NCBI GenBank assembly: GCA_026125835.1
Contig: JAHCKJ010000034.1
Location: 1 to 12,808 of the forward strand
Reading direction: 5' to 3'
DNA length: 12,808 nt
From: Sphingopyxis sp.
Lineage (GTDB): Bacteria; Pseudomonadota; Alphaproteobacteria; Sphingomonadales; Sphingomonadaceae
Of this stretch, positions 6,405 to 12,808 are shown in pieces. The notes under the pieces were generated by a model. It saw only the letters and a list, made by a program, of their open reading frames with translations. It was not told where the DNA came from and ran no database searches. A program made the position numbers and the translations under genes. How positions within the stretch are numbered: the first letter of the stretch is position 1; each line of letters starts with the position of its first letter.

Positions 6405-7067
6405 GTGACGGGTGCTGGACTGTTGAATGATGAAGGCGCAGCGCGCGAGTGGCTGGAACGGACGTTCACGCCGACGGCGGTGCAATGGGTCCGGCTGGAG
6501 CGGTTTGCGGCGATGCTGGTGACCGAGAATGATCGCCAGAATCTGATCGCGGCTTCGACGATCCCGACCTTGTGGGTGCGGCATATCGCCGATAGCGCGC
6601 AGCTTCTGGCGCTCGATACGCGCGACGGCGAGGGGCTCTGGGTCGATTTGGGGAGTGGGCCGGGGCTGCCGGGCCTGGTTGTGGCGATATTGTCGGAGCG
6701 GCCGATGCTGCTCGTCGAATCGCGGCGGCGGCGGTGCGATTTCCTGCGTGCGGTGGTTACCGAACTGGGACTAGGCCATGTCGAGGTCGCCGAAGCGCCA
6801 CTCGAGCGCGTCGCAACGCGGCCGGCGGCGACGATCAGCGCGCGCGCTTTTGCCCCGCTCGACAGATTGATCGACTTATCCGCGCGTTTTTCCACCGAAT
6901 CGACGCGCTGGCTGCTGCCAAAGGGCCGAAACGCGGTTAAGGAACTGGCGTTGCTGCCGCAGCCGTGGCAGAATCTGTTTCACGTGGAACAAAGCCGTAC
7001 CGACGCCGACAGCCAGATCCTGGTCGGAAGCGGAAAAATTCCGGCAAAACAGCGAGGAAAAGCATGA
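6405..7067 (+). CDS. rsmG: 16S rRNA (guanine(527)-N7)-methyltransferase RsmG (GidB)
   Basis: RsmG transfers a methyl group from SAM to N7 of G527 in 16S rRNA; loss in other bacteria gives low-level streptomycin resistance. The 220-residue protein has the SAM-binding motif VDLGSGPGLPGLV (80-92), the preceding QNLIAAS...LWVRHIADSAQLL (45-68) typical of the family, VESRRRRCDFLR (104-115) and the late LLPKGRNAVKEL (170-181). The end, NLFHVEQSRTDADSQILV, is also a usual RsmG C-terminus; the codons for FHVEQ overlap a parS site. GTG 6405 is chosen as the first start giving the N-terminal helix; a TTG at 6423 is an alternative. The stop overlaps parA as ATGA (7064-7067), so rsmG, parA and parB are one operon. 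Confidence 0.95.
   Translation: MTGAGLLNDEGAAREWLERTFTPTAVQWVRLERFAAMLVTENDRQNLIAASTIPTLWVRHIADSAQLLALDTRDGEGLWVDLGSGPGLPGLVVAILSERPMLLVESRRRRCDFLRAVVTELGLGHVEVAEAPLERVATRPAATISARAFAPLDRLIDLSARFSTESTRWLLPKGRNAVKELALLPQPWQNLFHVEQSRTDADSQILVGSGKIPAKQRGKA
6976..6991. other. parS: parS site 3, inside the end of rsmG
   Basis: TGTTTCACGTGGAACA, the parS consensus with one asymmetric position (T instead of C in the left half). It encodes part of FHVEQ in RsmG and lies 72 bases before the parA start. Confidence 0.88.
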
Positions 7068-7846
7068 TCCGCATTGCCGTGGCGAACCAGAAAGGCGGGG
7101 TCGGCAAGACGACGACCGCGATCAACCTGGCCACCGCCCTCGCGGCGACGGGCTGGCGGACGCTGATCATCGACCTCGATCCGCAGGGCAATGCCTCGAC
7201 CGGGCTGGGCATCAAACAGGCGCAGCGCGAGTTTTCGAGTTATGAATTGCTGCGCGGCGACGCGCCGCTCGCCGATTGCGCGGTGCCGACGGCGGTACCG
7301 CGGCTCGACATCGTGCCGGCGACGGTGGACCTGTCGGGCGCCGAAATCGAACTGATCGAATTTGCCGACCGGCTGCACCGGCTGGAACAGGCGCTGACCG
7401 GTGCCGAGGCGGGGCAGTGGGACATCTGTCTGATCGATTGCCCGCCGTCGCTGGGGATGCTGACGCTCAACGCGCTGATCGCCGCCGAATCGCTGATCGT
7501 GCCGTTGCAATGCGAATTTTTCGCGCTCGAGGGACTGAGCCAGCTGCTCACGACGGTCGAGCGGGTGCGCGAGCGCTTCAACCAGAAATTGTCGATCCTG
7601 GGGGTGGCGCTGACGATGTTCGACCGCCGCAACCGGTTGACCGACCAGGTGTCGGACGATGTCCGCGACGTGCTGGGGCCGGTGGTGTTTCAAACCGTCA
7701 TTCCGCGCAATGTTCGCCTGTCGGAAGCGCCGAGCCACGGTTTGCCGGCGCTGATCTATGATCATCGCTGTGCCGGGTCGGCGGCGTATATCGCGTTGGC
7801 GCGCGAGCTGATCGATCGTCTGCCCAACGTCCGCAAGGCCGCTTAA
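7064..7846 (+). CDS. parA: chromosome partitioning ATPase ParA (Soj)
   Basis: A 260-residue Walker-type ATPase that binds DNA non-specifically as an ATP dimer and moves ParB-parS complexes, segregating the origin region. Visible motifs: deviant Walker A KGGVGKT (10-16) with the signature lysine K10, Walker A' DLDPQGN (37-43), Walker B ICLIDCPPS (121-129), QCEFFALEGL (149-158) and the ParA-type IPRNVRLSEAPSHG (213-226). ATG 7064 is chosen because GAGGAAA (7054-7060) precedes it, it forms an ATGA overlap with rsmG, and MIRIAVANQKGG is the normal N-terminus; the in-frame extension to 6965 would read through rsmG's end. It lacks the long N-terminal DNA-binding domain of plasmid type Ia ParA, so it is the chromosomal form. 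Confidence 0.97.
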   Translation: MIRIAVANQKGGVGKTTTAINLATALAATGWRTLIIDLDPQGNASTGLGIKQAQREFSSYELLRGDAPLADCAVPTAVPRLDIVPATVDLSGAEIELIEFADRLHRLEQALTGAEAGQWDICLIDCPPSLGMLTLNALIAAESLIVPLQCEFFALEGLSQLLTTVERVRERFNQKLSILGVALTMFDRRNRLTDQVSDDVRDVLGPVVFQTVIPRNVRLSEAPSHGLPALIYDHRCAGSAAYIALARELIDRLPNVRKAA

Positions 7847-8809
7847 ATGACTGATAAAAAAGAGGAAATTCAGAATCCTTCGGCGCGAAAGCGGCCATCG
7901 GGACTAGGACGCGGGCTCAACGCGCTGTTCGGCGACGTCGCCGCCGAGGCGCCGGTGCTCGCGAGCCCCGGCGGCGCGGCGAAAGCAGCGCCGACGACAT
8001 CGGGCGATGCGGTCCAGCACGTAGCGGTCGGCGCGATTCGCCCGCTGCCCGGCCAGCCACGGCGCCATTTCGACGAGGCGGCGATCGCCGAGCTGGCCGA
8101 TTCGATCGCGCTGCGCGGCCTGTTGCAGCCGGTGATCGTGCGCCGCGCGCCCGATGGCGAAGGGTATCAGCTGGTCGCGGGCGAGCGGCGCTGGCGCGCG
8201 GCGCAGCGCGCCGGGCTCCACCAGATTCCGGCGCTGGTGCGCGACCTCGACGACGCGGCAACCTACGAGATTGCGCTGGTCGAGAATATCCAGCGCCAGG
8301 ATTTGAGCGCGATCGAGGAAGCGGGCGCCTATCGCCGCCTGATCGACGATTTCGGCCATAACCAGGAGGCGCTGGCGAAGCTGGTCGGCAAGTCGCGCAG
8401 CCATGTCGCGAACCTGATGCGACTGCTCGACCTGCCCGAAGCGGTGCAGGCGCTGGTCGGCGACGGATCGCTGGCGATGGGGCACGCGCGCGCGCTGATC
8501 GGCGCCGATGATGCCGAGGCGATCGCGCGGCGGGTGGTCAAGGAAGGCCTGTCGGTGCGCGCCGTCGAGGCGCTGGTGCGCGACGGCAAGGGCGGCGGGC
8601 GCAAGGCGCCGCTGGAATATAAGAGCATGGACGGCCCCGGCGGGCGCGATCCCGACATCGTTGCGGTCGAGCGTCATTTGTCCGAACTGCTGGGGATCGG
8701 GGTCGCAATCCATTATGCCGGCGGGGGCAAGGGCAATCTGACGCTGAAATTCGCGTCGCTCGACCAGCTCGATATGATCTGTCAGCGGCTGAGCGGCGAG
8801 GGGATCTGA
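7847..8809 (+). CDS. parB: chromosome partitioning protein ParB (CTPase, parS-binding)
   Basis: A 320-residue ParB. N-terminal GLGRGLNALFGD (19-30), the usual segment that contacts ParA, then a linker (31-57), the ParB/Srx domain with IRPLPGQPRRHF (64-75) and GLLQPVIVR (91-99), the CTP-binding arginine patch GERRWRA (112-118) and ENIQRQDL (146-153). A helix-turn-helix region follows (about 172-192, EALAKLVGKSRSHVANLMRLL), then the C-terminal dimerisation domain (about 268-320). It should bind the three parS sites upstream and slide as a CTP clamp. It starts at the base directly after the parA TAA stop. Full length, no anomalies. Confidence 0.97.
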   Translation: MTDKKEEIQNPSARKRPSGLGRGLNALFGDVAAEAPVLASPGGAAKAAPTTSGDAVQHVAVGAIRPLPGQPRRHFDEAAIAELADSIALRGLLQPVIVRRAPDGEGYQLVAGERRWRAAQRAGLHQIPALVRDLDDAATYEIALVENIQRQDLSAIEEAGAYRRLIDDFGHNQEALAKLVGKSRSHVANLMRLLDLPEAVQALVGDGSLAMGHARALIGADDAEAIARRVVKEGLSVRAVEALVRDGKGGGRKAPLEYKSMDGPGGRDPDIVAVERHLSELLGIGVAIHYAGGGKGNLTLKFASLDQLDMICQRLSGEGI

Positions 8810-9182
8810 GTCGATACTGGTCTGAAATTTGATTCGCGCACAGGCCGCAGAGAACGCAGACTGGCTGTGTCCGAACCTCGGCGCACTCTGCGGTCTCTGC
8901 CCGAGATCCTCTTTTCGACGAATCGATCTGGCGCTGCCTGCTAAATTTGTACCAGTCCGGGCTGTTAAATTGTAACGGACGCTCACCGCGCCCGGCTAAA
9001 CATCAAGCTAACACCCTGATTTCGCTCGCTTGCCCCAGGTAAGGCGGGTCAATTGCTACTGCGCCGTTAACCAAGCTTGCTGGCAAAAGCTGAACGGGTG
9101 TCCGGCTAACAGGGTCGGCGAATGGGGTGGGATATCCATTCGCGTTTTGACAATCTGTCTTCGAATTCAAGGGACCAAACAT
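8810..9182. other. 373-bp gap between parB and the pilin gene
   Basis: No gene is supported. The left part (8816-8956) is a composite inverted repeat described separately. The right part (9013-9115) can be drawn as a structured leader: ACCCTG (9013-9018) pairs with CAGGGT (9110-9115), enclosing GTTAACC (9066-9072) with GGCTAAC (9104-9110, one G-U, sharing one base) and a small AGCTT/AAGCT hairpin. CCGGCTAA occurs twice (8992 and 9102). The pilin ribosome binding site AAGGGA is at 9169-9174. TTGACA at 9147 has no matching -10 and is too close to the start codon. Confidence 0.6.
8816..8956. repeat. composite inverted repeat after parB
   Basis: Three nested arm pairs: ACTGGT (8816-8821) with ACCAGT (8951-8956), next to AAATTT on both sides (8825-8830 and 8943-8948); GATTCG (8831-8836) with CGAATC (8919-8924); and an inner stem 8838-8852 with 8886-8900, about 14 of 15 paired including one G-U. 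The inner left arm has the same unit pattern as the other repeats here (CGCACAGG, CCGCAGAGA, ACGCAGA). It could also act as a transcription end signal after parB, but there is only a short T-run (8912-8915). Confidence 0.7.
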
Positions 9183-9680
9183 ATGCGCAAATTTGGAATG
9201 AAGCGCGCCGTCCTCGGCGCCGCGATTGCTGCCCTCGCCATGAACGCTTCGGCGGCGCATGCGGCAACGGCCACGGGTACGGCCACGGCCAAGATCCTGC
9301 GGCAGATCACGCTGACCAACACCAGCGCGCTGCAATATGCGACGATCATCAGCGGCGCGACCGCCTCGACCGTTTCGGTTTCGACCAGCGGCGCGGCGAC
9401 CTGTGGCGCGGGGCTGACCTGCACCGGCACGACCACCGCGGCGAACTTCGACGTCCAGGGCACGAGCGGTGCCGTCGTCCTCGTCGGCGGCGATGCGAGC
9501 GTGACGCTCAACGGCTCGCTGGGCGGCACGATGACCTCGTCGCTGACCTATTCGTCGGCGAACATCACGTTGGGCGCGACGGGCGGCAGCTTTCAGGTCG
9601 GCGGCACGCTGAACGTCGGCGCCAACCAGACGGCGGGCGATTACACGGGCACGTTCAACGTCACCGCCAACTATCAGTAA
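9183..9680 (+). CDS. DUF4402 domain protein, probable secreted pilus/fimbrial subunit
   Basis: A 165-residue exported protein. Signal peptide 1-27 (MRKFGMKR then an Ala/Leu core, cleavage after AHA27). The mature part opens ATATGTATAKILRQITLTNTSALQYATI and is rich in Ala, Thr, Ser and Gly with alternating beta-strand pattern; it ends GGTLNVGANQTAGDYTGTFNVTANYQ, the typical DUF4402 ending (GGTL...GxYxGtfnVtxnY). Two close cysteines, C74 and C80, could form a disulfide. DUF4402 proteins are often encoded beside chaperone-usher genes, as here. ATG 9183 is chosen because AAGGGA (9169-9174) is eight bases upstream and the signal peptide starts there; an in-frame extension to 9030 would bury it. 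A strong terminator follows the gene, before the chaperone. Role as main pilin is inferred from context. Confidence 0.85.
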   Translation: MRKFGMKRAVLGAAIAALAMNASAAHAATATGTATAKILRQITLTNTSALQYATIISGATASTVSVSTSGAATCGAGLTCTGTTTAANFDVQGTSGAVVLVGGDASVTLNGSLGGTMTSSLTYSSANITLGATGGSFQVGGTLNVGANQTAGDYTGTFNVTANYQ

Positions 9681-9692
9681 GGCGGCGAATAT

Positions 9693-9710
9693 GGCGGGTT
9701 AAACCCCGCC
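9693..9710. repeat. small hairpin after the pilin gene
   Basis: GGCGGG (9693-9698) pairs with CCCGCC (9705-9710) across a six-base loop. There is no T-run, so it may protect the pilin mRNA 3' end or assist the terminator 12 bases downstream. Confidence 0.5.
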
Positions 9711-9722
9711 GACACCGAAAAG

Positions 9723-9754
9723 GGTCGCCGGGCGCAGGTCCGGCGGCCTTTTTT
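9723..9754 (+). terminator. rho-independent terminator between pilin and chaperone genes
   Basis: Stem GGTCGCCGG (9723-9731) with CCGGCGGCC (9740-9748), nine pairs including one G-U, loop of eight bases, followed directly by six T (9749-9754). AAAA at 9718-9721 before the stem could pair with the T-run. It should end most transcripts coming from the pilin gene. Confidence 0.85.
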
Positions 9755-9779
9755 GTGCGCGATCTTCATGTGCCGCCGC

Positions 9780-9804
9780 CATGGTTAGCGAAATATCAAC
9801 CATG
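9780..9804. promoter_or_regulatory. CtrA-box-like palindrome upstream of the chaperone gene
   Basis: CATGGTT (9780-9786) and AACCATG (9798-9804) form a perfect 7-bp inverted repeat with an 11-base centre. Inside, TTAG-CGAAATA-TCAA (9785-9799) matches the CtrA consensus TTAA-N7-TTAA at six of eight positions with correct spacing. CtrA is the cell-cycle and motility/pili response regulator of alphaproteobacteria. The assignment is inferred from pattern only. Confidence 0.35.
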
Positions 9805-9878
9805 TTGGCGCAGGCAGGACGGGACCAGACGGGGCGGCGTGAGCCGTGCCGGGACCAACGATTGTGGGGATCGTATCC

Positions 9879-10709
9879 ATGCCTGATTTTCTGAAGGGCT
9901 TCGGCCTGTTTTGCGCCGCGTTGTGCGGCTTTGCGGCGTTTCCTGTCCATGCCGCGGGCGACCTGCTCGTCGCGCCGACGCGCGTCGTGCTCGACGGGTC
10001 GCGCGGCACCGAAGTGGTGTTGAACAACATCGGCTCCGAACCCGCGACCTATCGCATCAGCCTCGAGATCAAGCGGATGACCGCGGCCGGCGGGCTCGAC
10101 GAGATTGCCGAGGCCGACGCCACCCCCGCCGAGCGCGCCGCGCTCGACATGATCGCGTTCAGCCCGCGCCGCGTCACGCTGCCGCCGAACCAGCCGCAGG
10201 TGATCCGCGTCGGGGTGCGCATTCCCGAAGGCACGCCGCCGGGCGAATATCGCGCGCACATGCTGTTCCGCGCCGTGCCCGATGCGGCGCCGGCCACCGC
10301 AAGCGATGTTGCCAGACCCGCGAGCGCGGGGGTGTCGATCGCGCTCACCCCGATCTATGGCATCACCATTCCGGTGATCGTTCGCGTCGGCGACCTGGGC
10401 GCCGAGGCGTCGATCGGCGAGGCCTGGGTCGCCGATACACCCGACGGACCGGCGTTCAATTTCGGCCTGACGCGCACGGGCAATCGGTCGGTCTATGGCG
10501 ATATCGAGGTGACGCGGCCGGGGGTCAGCGAGCCGTTGCTGCTCGCGCGCGGCATCGCCGTCTATCCCGAGGTCGGCGCGCGCGAAGTGTCGCTGCGCGT
10601 GCCCCCCGAACTCGCCGCCAAGCTGAAAGGGCCGGTGCGCATCCGCTATAGCGAGGACCGCGAGGTCGGCGGCGGCACGATCGACCAGGTCGACCGGGTG
10701 GTCAAGTGA
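9879..10709 (+). CDS. PapD-like periplasmic fimbrial chaperone
   Basis: A 276-residue periplasmic protein. Signal peptide 1-25 (MPDFLKGFGLFCAALCGFAAFPVHA, cut before AGD). The first Ig-like domain contains DLLVAPTRVVLDGSRGTEVVLNNIG (28-52), YRISLEIKRM, AFSPRRVTLPPNQPQVIRVGV (93-113) and PPGEYRAHMLFR (120-131), matching the pilus-chaperone pattern in which the strand after SPRR-VTL...QVIRV is followed by GEYR. The second domain spans about 150-276. Such chaperones complete the incomplete Ig fold of pilus subunits and deliver them to the usher. ATG 9879 is chosen over GTG 9846 because GGGGA (9866-9870) precedes it and the signal peptide begins there. It follows the pilin gene after a terminator and precedes the usher-like gene by 29 bases. 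Confidence 0.85.
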   Translation: MPDFLKGFGLFCAALCGFAAFPVHAAGDLLVAPTRVVLDGSRGTEVVLNNIGSEPATYRISLEIKRMTAAGGLDEIAEADATPAERAALDMIAFSPRRVTLPPNQPQVIRVGVRIPEGTPPGEYRAHMLFRAVPDAAPATASDVARPASAGVSIALTPIYGITIPVIVRVGDLGAEASIGEAWVADTPDGPAFNFGLTRTGNRSVYGDIEVTRPGVSEPLLLARGIAVYPEVGAREVSLRVPPELAAKLKGPVRIRYSEDREVGGGTIDQVDRVVK

Positions 10710-10738
10710 CGCGATAGGGGCAGGGCGAAAGCCGGGCC

Positions 10739-12808
10739 GTGATTCGCGCGGCGCTGACCCGATGGAAACCGGCGATCCTCGCCGGGCTGGCGCTGGCGGG
10801 GCTTGTCCCCTCCGGCGCCAAGGCCGTCGACAGCGCGCCGGTTTCGCTGGCCACCGACAGCTGGGCGCCGAACGAGGACGACAGCTGGCTGTTCGATCTG
10901 CGCTCGGGCCAATATCGGCTGGGCGACGGGGTACGCGGGTACCAGACGCCGCAGGGGATCTGCGTCGACCTGGCCGACGTGGTGCTGGCGCTCGACCTCG
11001 CGGTGCGCGTCGACAAGAAGTTGCGCCGCGCAACCGGCTGGGTGTTCGACGAGCGGCGCAGTCTGGTCATCGACCGCGACGCGGGCGAGGTGCGCGCGGG
11101 CAGCCAGAGTTACCGGCTGTCGGCGACGACGATCCGCGACACCCCGGCGGGCTGGTGCGTCGAGCTGACCGGTCTGACCAAATGGCTCGGCGTGCCGATC
11201 GCCGCCGATCTGTCGAACGCGGTGCTGCGCATCGACAGCAAGGACAAATTGCCGTTCCAGCTCGCCGCCGAACGGCGCGCGCGCGCCGCAGCGATTCGCC
11301 CGGCGGCGCAGTTCGACCTCGCCAGCCTGCCGCAGGCATCGCGGCCGTATCAGGGGTGGGCGACCCCCTCGGTCGATGTCGTTGCGTCGGCGGGGTTTGT
11401 GTCGGACCGGCGCGGCGGATCTTATATTCAGGGGCGTTACGAGATTTTCGCGGCGGGCGAGGTGCTCAAACAGAGTTTCGATGCGCGGCTGTCGTCGGAC
11501 AATGAAGGCGTTCCCGACAGCCTGCGGATGCGGCTCTATCGCACCGATCCCGAGGGCCGGCTGCTCGGGCCGCTGAAGGCGACGCATTATGCGGCGGGCG
11601 ATGTCAGCCTGTTGTCGACCGGGATCGTTGCGTCGTCGGCGCCTGGCCGCGGCGCGGTGCTCACCAACCGCCCGATCGAACGCCCCGACAGTTTCGACAA
11701 GACGAATTTTCGCGGCGACCTGCCCGCCGGGTGGGACGCCGAACTGTATCGCAACGGCCAGTTGCTGGCCTTCACCAGTCCCAACCGCGACGGCCGCTAC
11801 GAATTTCTCGACGTGCCGCTCCAATATGGCGCGAACCGCTTTGAAATCGTGCTTTACGGTCCGCAGGGGCAAATCCGGCGCGAAATCAAACAGGTGCAGG
11901 TCGGGATGGATTCGATCCCGCCGCAAAAGACCTGGTATTGGGCGGGCCTCGCGCAGGAAAACGCCGATCTGATCGAGTTCGGCGGGCGGCGGCGCGGGCC
12001 GTTCCGGCGCGGCTGGCGCGGGACGCTGGGTATCGAGCGCGGGCTCGATACGCGCACGTCGGTGGCCGCCTATGCGCACAGCCTGATGATCGAGGATGTC
12101 CGGCGCAACTATGTCGAGGCCGCGCTGCGCCGCTCGATCGGGCCGACCTTGCTCGAGGTCGGCGGCAGCTATGCCAATGACGGCGGCGGCGCCGTGCGCG
12201 CGAGCTGGCTGGCCGGTTTCGGCGAAACCTACGTCCGCGCCGATGCGATGCGCGGGTGGAACGGTTTTGTGTCCGACCGTTTCCTCGGCAATATCAACGG
12301 GCTCTATTCGATTTCGGTCGACCAGTCGGTGAAGCTGGGGCGGACCGTGCTGCCGCTGCATTTCGATCTGCGCCAGGTCGACCGCCGATCGGGCATTTCC
12401 AGTCTGGAAGCGAGCGCGCGGGCATCGGCAAGTTTCCGCGCATTGACCTTTACCGGCCAGCTCGACTGGGCGCGGACCAAGGTGCCGATCGGCCCCGATC
12501 CCCCCGACAATCTGACCGCCACCTTGCTCGCCAACGCCCGCATCGGGCGCGTGCGTCTCCGCGGCGAGGCGCGCTTTGCGCTGTCCGGCGCCAACAGCGA
12601 CACGCGCATGGCGTTGATCGGCGAATGGGCAGGAAAGGGCGATGCCGAGTGGCGCGCCGAGCTCGGCTATGACCGCGGGCTCGAACGCGCGCGCGTCGGC
12701 GCCGGATATACGCGTCGTTTCAACCGCTTACAGCTGAGCGGATTTGGCGAGGTGGCGAGCGACGGATCGGTCGCGGCGTCGCTGTCGCTCGCCTTCAGTT
12801 TCGGACCG
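10739..12808 (+). CDS. outer-membrane usher-like assembly protein, 3' end outside the window
   Basis: A frame open for 690 codons to the window edge, with no stop. GTG 10739 is the first start after an in-frame TAG (10715-10717). Signal peptide 1-29 (core AILAGLALAGL, cleavage after AKA). Residues about 30-190 are a soluble part with FDLRSGQYRLGDGVRG, ICVDLADVVLALDLAVRVD and KWLGVPIAAD, ending in a basic AERRARAA stretch; I do not recognise this domain with confidence. Around 326-390 lies an Ig/carboxypeptidase-regulatory-like segment (LPAGWDAELYRNGQLLAF, GRYEFLDVPLQYGANRFEIVLYGPQG). From about 397 the pattern is alternating strands with Trp, Tyr and Arg, as in a beta-barrel. Position after a chaperone gene suggests an usher for the DUF4402 subunit. 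Sequence is unlike classical FimD/PapC, so another outer-membrane role is possible. Confidence 0.65.
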   Translation, partial: MIRAALTRWKPAILAGLALAGLVPSGAKAVDSAPVSLATDSWAPNEDDSWLFDLRSGQYRLGDGVRGYQTPQGICVDLADVVLALDLAVRVDKKLRRATGWVFDERRSLVIDRDAGEVRAGSQSYRLSATTIRDTPAGWCVELTGLTKWLGVPIAADLSNAVLRIDSKDKLPFQLAAERRARAAAIRPAAQFDLASLPQASRPYQGWATPSVDVVASAGFVSDRRGGSYIQGRYEIFAAGEVLKQSFDARLSSDNEGVPDSLRMRLYRTDPEGRLLGPLKATHYAAGDVSLLSTGIVASSAPGRGAVLTNRPIERPDSFDKTNFRGDLPAGWDAELYRNGQLLAFTSPNRDGRYEFLDVPLQYGANRFEIVLYGPQGQIRREIKQVQVGMDSIPPQKTWYWAGLAQENADLIEFGGRRRGPFRRGWRGTLGIERGLDTRTSVAAYAHSLMIEDVRRNYVEAALRRSIGPTLLEVGGSYANDGGGAVRASWLAGFGETYVRADAMRGWNGFVSDRFLGNINGLYSISVDQSVKLGRTVLPLHFDLRQVDRRSGISSLEASARASASFRALTFTGQLDWARTKVPIGPDPPDNLTATLLANARIGRVRLRGEARFALSGANSDTRMALIGEWAGKGDAEWRAELGYDRGLERARVGAGYTRRFNRLQLSGFGEVASDGSVAASLSLAFSFGP

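Noticed and set aside
3884..8956. Replication origin within the window
   Set aside because: parS and the gene order suggest an origin nearby, but I find no cluster of DnaA boxes (TTATCCACA-like) or AT-rich unwinding region here.
9019..9110. Cyclic-di-GMP-I (GEMM) riboswitch, suggested by GGCAAAAGC...CCGGCTAA before a pilin gene
   Set aside because: The conserved 5' half (CACG...AGGGCAAACC) and the GAAA tetraloop are absent.
9147..9175. TTGACA as a pilin promoter -35
   Set aside because: No -10-like hexamer 16-19 bases later, and transcription would start almost at the ATG and remove the ribosome binding site.
9030..9182. Longer pilin N-terminus from 9030
   Set aside because: It would place 51 Cys-containing, non-signal residues before a clear signal peptide and would bypass the AAGGGA ribosome binding site.
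10646..12361. A 571-codon open frame on the minus strand
   Set aside because: It lies opposite the usher-like gene, whose frame has signal peptide and strand pattern; the antisense product is Arg/Pro/Ala/His-rich shadow sequence caused by high GC.

Overview
This is a 12.8 kb chromosomal window from a GC-rich alphaproteobacterium. It looks like a member of the Sphingomonadaceae (Sphingopyxis/Sphingomonas type). That assignment is inference from protein style, the presence of DUF1489 and DUF6489 genes, and the gene order mnmE-mnmG-rsmG-parA-parB, which is the usual origin-proximal cluster of alphaproteobacteria. No rRNA, tRNA, CRISPR array, transposase or integrase gene is visible.

Layout. (1) 1-600: the tail of a small protein overlapping a retropepsin-like aspartic protease gene, in visibly less GC-rich DNA. 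(2) 642-1043: a DUF1489 gene, convergent with a two-gene minus-strand operon (1062-2155) made of a dienelactone hydrolase followed by an NTF2/SnoaL-like protein. (3) 2262-8809: one strand, the small DUF6489 gene, then mnmE, mnmG, rsmG, parA and parB. MnmE and MnmG together modify the wobble uridine of certain tRNAs, RsmG methylates 16S rRNA, and ParA/ParB with parS segregate the chromosome origin. Three 16-bp parS sites lie in the 3.1 kb upstream of parA: just after mnmE, inside the mnmG coding sequence, and inside the end of rsmG. (4) 9183-12808: a pilus-like locus with a secreted DUF4402 subunit, a strong terminator hairpin, a PapD-like periplasmic chaperone, and a large outer-membrane usher-like protein. 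The usher-like reading frame runs off the window end, so its C-terminus is missing.

The most unusual non-coding content is a set of intergenic inverted repeats whose arms are built from 2-3 tandem copies of a degenerate 8-9 bp unit (about CRCRRAGR). They occur in the mnmE-mnmG gap, the mnmG-rsmG gap (a nested pair plus a solo arm) and after parB. Copies differ in sequence but share this architecture. Other points of note are an mnmE whose conserved N-terminus lies upstream of its first ATG and implies a CTG start, a degenerate G4 motif in MnmE, a terminator between pilin and chaperone genes, a CtrA-box-like palindrome before the chaperone, and an unusual N-terminal region in the usher-like protein.
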